A stretch of DNA of 8,609 nucleotides, from positions 1 through 8,609 of the forward strand of contig DPRC01000080.1 of NCBI GenBank assembly GCA_003537695.1. Direction: 5' to 3'. The translations under genes and the position numbers were made by a program. Below the pieces are notes generated by a model. The model was not told where the DNA came from, made no database searches, and saw nothing but the letters and a program-made list of their open reading frames with translations. This document shows, in pieces, positions 5,376-8,609 of the stretch (positions are counted from its first letter, which is position 1; each line of letters begins with the position of its first letter). The stretch is from Polaribacter sp. Its GTDB lineage: Bacteria; Bacteroidota; Bacteroidia; Flavobacteriales; Flavobacteriaceae.

Positions 5376-6713
5376 ATGAACTGGGAAGAACTCCTTTCTT
5401 TAAAACGATTTGGCGATACGCAAAAACGTGAAAGAATAGCACAAGATGAAACCCGTTTGGGTTTCGATGTAGATTTTGATAGAATTATCTTTTCATCTGC
5501 CTTTAGAAGTCTACAAGACAAAACACAAGTTATTCCGCTGTCTGAAACGGACTTTGTGCATACGCGTTTGACGCATAGTTTAGAAGTTTCTGTGGTGGGA
5601 AGAACGCTCGGGAGAAGAGTGGGTAAAGTCTTATTAGAACGCCATCCAAATTTAGTAGCATTGGGCTATACTTTCAATGATTTTGGAGCTATTACAGCTG
5701 CTGCTTCTGTAATGCATGATATCGGAAATCCCCCTTTTGGTCATTCGGGAGAAAAAGCAATTGGAGAGTATTTTAAAACTGGAAATGGCGCAAAATACAA
5801 AGAACAACTCAACAATAAAGAATATCAAGATCTAATAGATTTTGAGGGAAATGCAAATGGGTTTAAGATTTTAACAGAATCCAGAGAGGGCGTTTCCGGA
5901 GGATTGAGACTTTCGTATGCGACATTAGGAGCCTTTTTAAAATATCCAAAAGAAAGTCTTCCAAAAAAACCAACGCCACACATTGTAGATAAAAAGTACG
6001 GATTCTTTCAATCAGAGAAAGCGGCATTTTTAGACGTTGTTCAGGATTTAGGGATGTTGCAAAAAGCAACAAATGCAATCTCTTATTACAGACACCCTTT
6101 GGCGTATTTAGTAGAGGCGGCAGATGATATTTGTTATACAATTATCGATTTTGAAGACGGTATAAATTTGGGTTTGATAGAGGAAGAGTTCGCCTTAGAA
6201 TACATGATTAAATTAGTGAAAGATACCATTGATATTAAAAAGTATCATTCACTTCAGCATAAAACAGATCGGGTAAGTTATTTACGCGCACTGGCGATAG
6301 GAGTTTTAATTAATGAAACAGTAGCCATCTTTTTAGCAAATGAAGAAGCTATTTTGAGCGGGACTTTTGAGAAGTCTTTGTTGGACAAATGTAAATATGA
6401 GGCACAAATAAATGACATTCTTAAAATAAGTGTTTCCAAAATTTACCAAAGTACAGATGTCGTAGAAAAAGAGGTCGCAGGCTATCGCATTATTGCAGAC
6501 TTATTGGATGTATTTGTTACTGCTTTAAATAATAAATTTGACGGTAACTCTTCTAATTTTGACGATTTAGTATTAAATTTATTGCCCGAAGAATACAAAA
6601 CAGAGTCTGTTCACCTGTATGATAGAATTATGCAAGTTTGTAGTTATGTGTCAAGAATTTCGGACAGTTATGCCATACGAATGCATAAAAAATTAACAGG
6701 AAATATTAGCTAA
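5376..6713 (+). CDS. dgt: Deoxyguanosinetriphosphate triphosphohydrolase (dGTPase), HD family
   Basis: Dgt cleaves dGTP to deoxyguanosine and tripolyphosphate, trimming the dNTP pool in the cytosol. The N-terminal part shows the dGTPase signature RSLQDKTQV (44-52), then H67 in TRLTHSLEV, H114-D115 in MHDIGNPPFGHSGE, and D250/D251 in EAADDICY. Together these give the H...HD...D metal site. H123 and E126 match the catalytic FGHxGE segment of E. coli Dgt. At 445 residues it is somewhat shorter than the E. coli enzyme (505) and in the usual range of bacterial dGTPases. The ATG at 5376 precedes MNWEELLSLKRFGD, a typical opening. It follows nrdBA in the same direction but beyond a strong terminator, so it is a neighbour in function (dNTP homeostasis) rather than clearly in the same transcript. 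It converges on dxs. Substrate preference within the dNTPase family cannot be read from sequence with certainty. Confidence 0.94.
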   Translation: MNWEELLSLKRFGDTQKRERIAQDETRLGFDVDFDRIIFSSAFRSLQDKTQVIPLSETDFVHTRLTHSLEVSVVGRTLGRRVGKVLLERHPNLVALGYTFNDFGAITAAASVMHDIGNPPFGHSGEKAIGEYFKTGNGAKYKEQLNNKEYQDLIDFEGNANGFKILTESREGVSGGLRLSYATLGAFLKYPKESLPKKPTPHIVDKKYGFFQSEKAAFLDVVQDLGMLQKATNAISYYRHPLAYLVEAADDICYTIIDFEDGINLGLIEEEFALEYMIKLVKDTIDIKKYHSLQHKTDRVSYLRALAIGVLINETVAIFLANEEAILSGTFEKSLLDKCKYEAQINDILKISVSKIYQSTDVVEKEVAGYRIIADLLDVFVTALNNKFDGNSSNFDDLVLNLLPEEYKTESVHLYDRIMQVCSYVSRISDSYAIRMHKKLTGNIS

Positions 6714-6808
6714 TCTAAGAGGCACATTGATTTCTAGATTAAATTAAATAGGGGAGGAAAATCTTATAAAATGTTGTTTTCCGTTTTCTTAGGAACTTAA
6801 TATTGTAA

Positions 6809-6840
6809 TAAAAAAGACGCTAATTTTAGCGTCTTTTTTA
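6809..6840. terminator. Bidirectional terminator shared by convergent dgt and dxs
   Basis: TAAAAAAGACGCTAA (6809-6823) and TTAGCGTCTTTTTTA (6826-6840) are perfect reverse complements, a stem of up to 15 bp with a minimal loop. A tracts and T tracts at both bases make it work in either direction. The dxs stop codon (complement of 6838-6840) lies within the stem base, so dxs ends inside its own terminator. The 95 bases between the dgt stop and this hairpin hold no gene that I can support. Confidence 0.9.
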
Positions 6841-8604
6841 TGTTTTAGAAAATAGGTTTGCTAAATTACTTGGATTTAAGCCGATCTTATTTTGAAGTTC
6901 AGAAACACTACCATGTGCCACAAAATTATCTGGGATTCCGATAATTTTTATATTATTTTGATAGTTGTGTTCAGAAGCAAACTCTAAGATAGCCGATCCA
7001 AAGCCTCCTTTTATTGTGCCATCTTCAACCGTGAAGATCGTTTTATGACTTTTAAAAATATGGTGCAGTAGTGCAGTATCTAACGGTTTTATAAAACGCA
7101 TGTCAAAATGTGCGGTGCCAGTGCTGTCTTTTAGTAAATGAATTGCTTCAGAAACATTTTTTGCAATTGTTCCAACGGATAATATGGCTATTTCATGTCC
7201 TGTTTTTAGCTGCACTCCCTTTCCAATTTCAATTTTTTCAAAAGGTTTTTGCCAGTTTATGATAGTTCCTGTTCCTCTTGGATAGCGAATTGCAATTGGG
7301 TTTTTTAACCCTAATTGTGCGGTGTATAAAATATTTCGCAGCTCAATTTCAGTTCTAGGAGCAAAAACAATTAAATTAGGAATGCTGCGCAAGTATGTTA
7401 AATCGAAAACGCCATGGTGTGTGGCACCATCTTCTCCAACCAAACCAGCTCTATCTAAACAAAAAATTACCGGTAAGTTTTGAAGTGCAACATCGTGAAT
7501 TACTTGATCATAAGCACGTTGTAAAAAGGTGGAATAAATATTACAATATGGGATTAAACCCTGGGTTGCCATTCCTGCTGCAAGTGTTACGGCGTGTTGT
7601 TCTGCGATTCCGACATCAAAGGTTCTTTTGGGGAATTTTTCGAACATAAATTTCAAGGAACTCCCTGTTAACATTGCGGGCGTAATTCCGACAATATTTT
7701 TATTTTTTGCAGCTAGTTCAACAATTGTTTTACCAAAAACATCTTGATATTTAGTATATAAGCTCGCGGCTTTTTGAATCCGCTCTCCTGACATTTTATC
7801 AAATTTCCCAGGAGCATGGTAGGTTACCTGATCCTGTTCAGCTTGCTGTAATCCTTTTCCTTTGGTGGTAATAACATGTAAAAACTTAGGTCCTTTAACT
7901 CCTTTTAAGCGTTCTAGCTCTGCGAGTAGTTTGGGTAAATTATGACCATCTATCGGTCCAGAGTAATCGAAGTTTAACGCTTTGATTATATTGTTTTGGG
8001 CTGCGAGTTTGCGATCTGTTTTTACGCGTGTTAAATATTCTTTTAAAGCACCTACAGACGGATCTATACCGATTGCATTGTCATTCAAAATAATTAATAA
8101 ATTGGCTTTAGAAACTCCTGCATGGTTTAGTGCTTCAAAAGCCATTCCACTTGCGAGCGAAGCATCGCCAATAACTGCAATGTGTTGTTTTGCCGTTTCC
8201 CCTTTTAAATTAGAGGCAATTGCCATTCCTAAGGCTGCAGAAATGGAGGTAGAAGAGTGTCCAACACCAAAAGTGTCAAAGTGACTTTCTTTTCTCGAAG
8301 GAAACCCTGCAATTCCATTCAATTGCCTGTTGGTATGAAAAACGGTCTTTCTTCCTGTTAAAATTTTATGCCCATAGGCTTGATGTCCCACATCCCAGAC
8401 CAAAAGATCGTTTGGTGTATCAAATAAATAATGGAGTGCAATAGTGAGCTCCACAACCCCTAAGCTTGCCCCTAAGTGGCCTTCTTTTGTTGCGACAACG
8501 TCAATTATAAATTCACGCAGTTCTTTCGCCAATACTGGTAATTGGGTGGGATTTAACTTTCTTAAATCTTTTGGATTCGATATGTGATCTAGCAAGGAAT
8601 ACAT
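6838..8604 (-). CDS. dxs: 1-deoxy-D-xylulose-5-phosphate synthase
   Basis: Dxs condenses pyruvate and glyceraldehyde 3-phosphate, with thiamine diphosphate, to 1-deoxy-D-xylulose 5-phosphate. This is the first step of the MEP isoprenoid pathway and also feeds thiamine and pyridoxal synthesis. The 588-residue product opens with LLDHISNPKDLRKL, typical of the family, supporting the ATG at 8604. The N-terminal ThDP domain contains EGHLGASLG (H43), WDVGHQAYGHK (H74), VGHSSTSIS and the cofactor segment GDAS...LNDN (146-176), where the usual GDG is GDA. The central domain has GIAEQHAV (332-339, with E335 matching catalytic E370 of E. coli) and DRAGLVGEDGATHHG (384-398). The C-terminal transketolase domain has TVEDGTIKGGFGSA. 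It is slightly shorter than E. coli Dxs (620). Only five bases upstream are visible, so its promoter and operon partners are outside the window. Confidence 0.96.
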   Translation of the reverse strand: MYSLLDHISNPKDLRKLNPTQLPVLAKELREFIIDVVATKEGHLGASLGVVELTIALHYLFDTPNDLLVWDVGHQAYGHKILTGRKTVFHTNRQLNGIAGFPSRKESHFDTFGVGHSSTSISAALGMAIASNLKGETAKQHIAVIGDASLASGMAFEALNHAGVSKANLLIILNDNAIGIDPSVGALKEYLTRVKTDRKLAAQNNIIKALNFDYSGPIDGHNLPKLLAELERLKGVKGPKFLHVITTKGKGLQQAEQDQVTYHAPGKFDKMSGERIQKAASLYTKYQDVFGKTIVELAAKNKNIVGITPAMLTGSSLKFMFEKFPKRTFDVGIAEQHAVTLAAGMATQGLIPYCNIYSTFLQRAYDQVIHDVALQNLPVIFCLDRAGLVGEDGATHHGVFDLTYLRSIPNLIVFAPRTEIELRNILYTAQLGLKNPIAIRYPRGTGTIINWQKPFEKIEIGKGVQLKTGHEIAILSVGTIAKNVSEAIHLLKDSTGTAHFDMRFIKPLDTALLHHIFKSHKTIFTVEDGTIKGGFGSAILEFASEHNYQNNIKIIGIPDNFVAHGSVSELQNKIGLNPSNLANLFSKT

Positions 8605-8609
8605 CTGAC

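Noticed and set aside
5376..6713. dgt as an antiphage dNTP-depletion gene
   Set aside because: The full housekeeping dGTPase signature and the placement beside nrdBA, with no defence genes around, favour a pool-maintenance role.
6711..6782. Short inverted repeats after dgt (TAATCTA/TAGATTA and GGAAAA/TTTTCC)
   Set aside because: Arms of 6-7 AT-rich bases with 15-17 base loops are expected by chance here, and the strong hairpin at 6809-6840 already accounts for termination.
7982..8284. Plus-strand open frame antisense to dxs
   Set aside because: It lies fully within the conserved Dxs ThDP domain and shows no family resemblance.

Overview
The window looks like an ordinary chromosomal, housekeeping stretch from a member of the Bacteroidota, most likely a marine-type flavobacterium (family Flavobacteriaceae). 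The base composition is AT-rich and starts lack Shine-Dalgarno sequences. TAnnTTTG-type -7 promoter elements precede genes, and the ribonucleotide reductase carries its ATP-cone on the small subunit, as known from flavobacteria. I see no mobile elements, CRISPR array, tRNA, rRNA or prophage genes.

Layout. At 1-131 (minus) is the start of a DUF3817-type small membrane protein, cut by the window edge. It diverges from moaE (251-673, plus), the catalytic subunit of molybdopterin synthase. Convergent to moaE is ctaA (754-1770, minus), a COX15/CtaA heme A synthase. A 406-base AT-rich intergenic region (1774-2179) separates ctaA from the divergent nrdB-nrdA operon (2180-5236, plus), a class I ribonucleotide reductase. 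A strong GAAA-tetraloop terminator follows. Then come dgt (5376-6713, plus), an HD-family dGTP triphosphohydrolase, and the convergent dxs (6838-8604, minus), 1-deoxy-D-xylulose-5-phosphate synthase. dgt and dxs share a bidirectional terminator whose stem base contains the dxs stop codon.

How the genes fit together. The coherent theme is deoxynucleotide balance. NrdB/NrdA make dNDPs and Dgt degrades dGTP. The overall activity switch of the reductase (the ATP-cone) sits on the radical-generating subunit rather than on NrdA. The metal-ligand set and domain layout match the flavobacterial subclass known as class Id (NrdAi/NrdBi), which uses a dimanganese centre. The flanking genes serve unrelated cofactor and isoprenoid pathways: Moco, heme A and MEP.

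The least explained part is the nrd upstream region. It holds several inverted repeats, a direct repeat flanking a palindrome, a terminator-like hairpin with a T7 tract, and adjacent DnaA-box-like 9-mers. It is the best candidate here for undescribed regulation or a small RNA. I do not see evidence for a wholly new multi-gene system.
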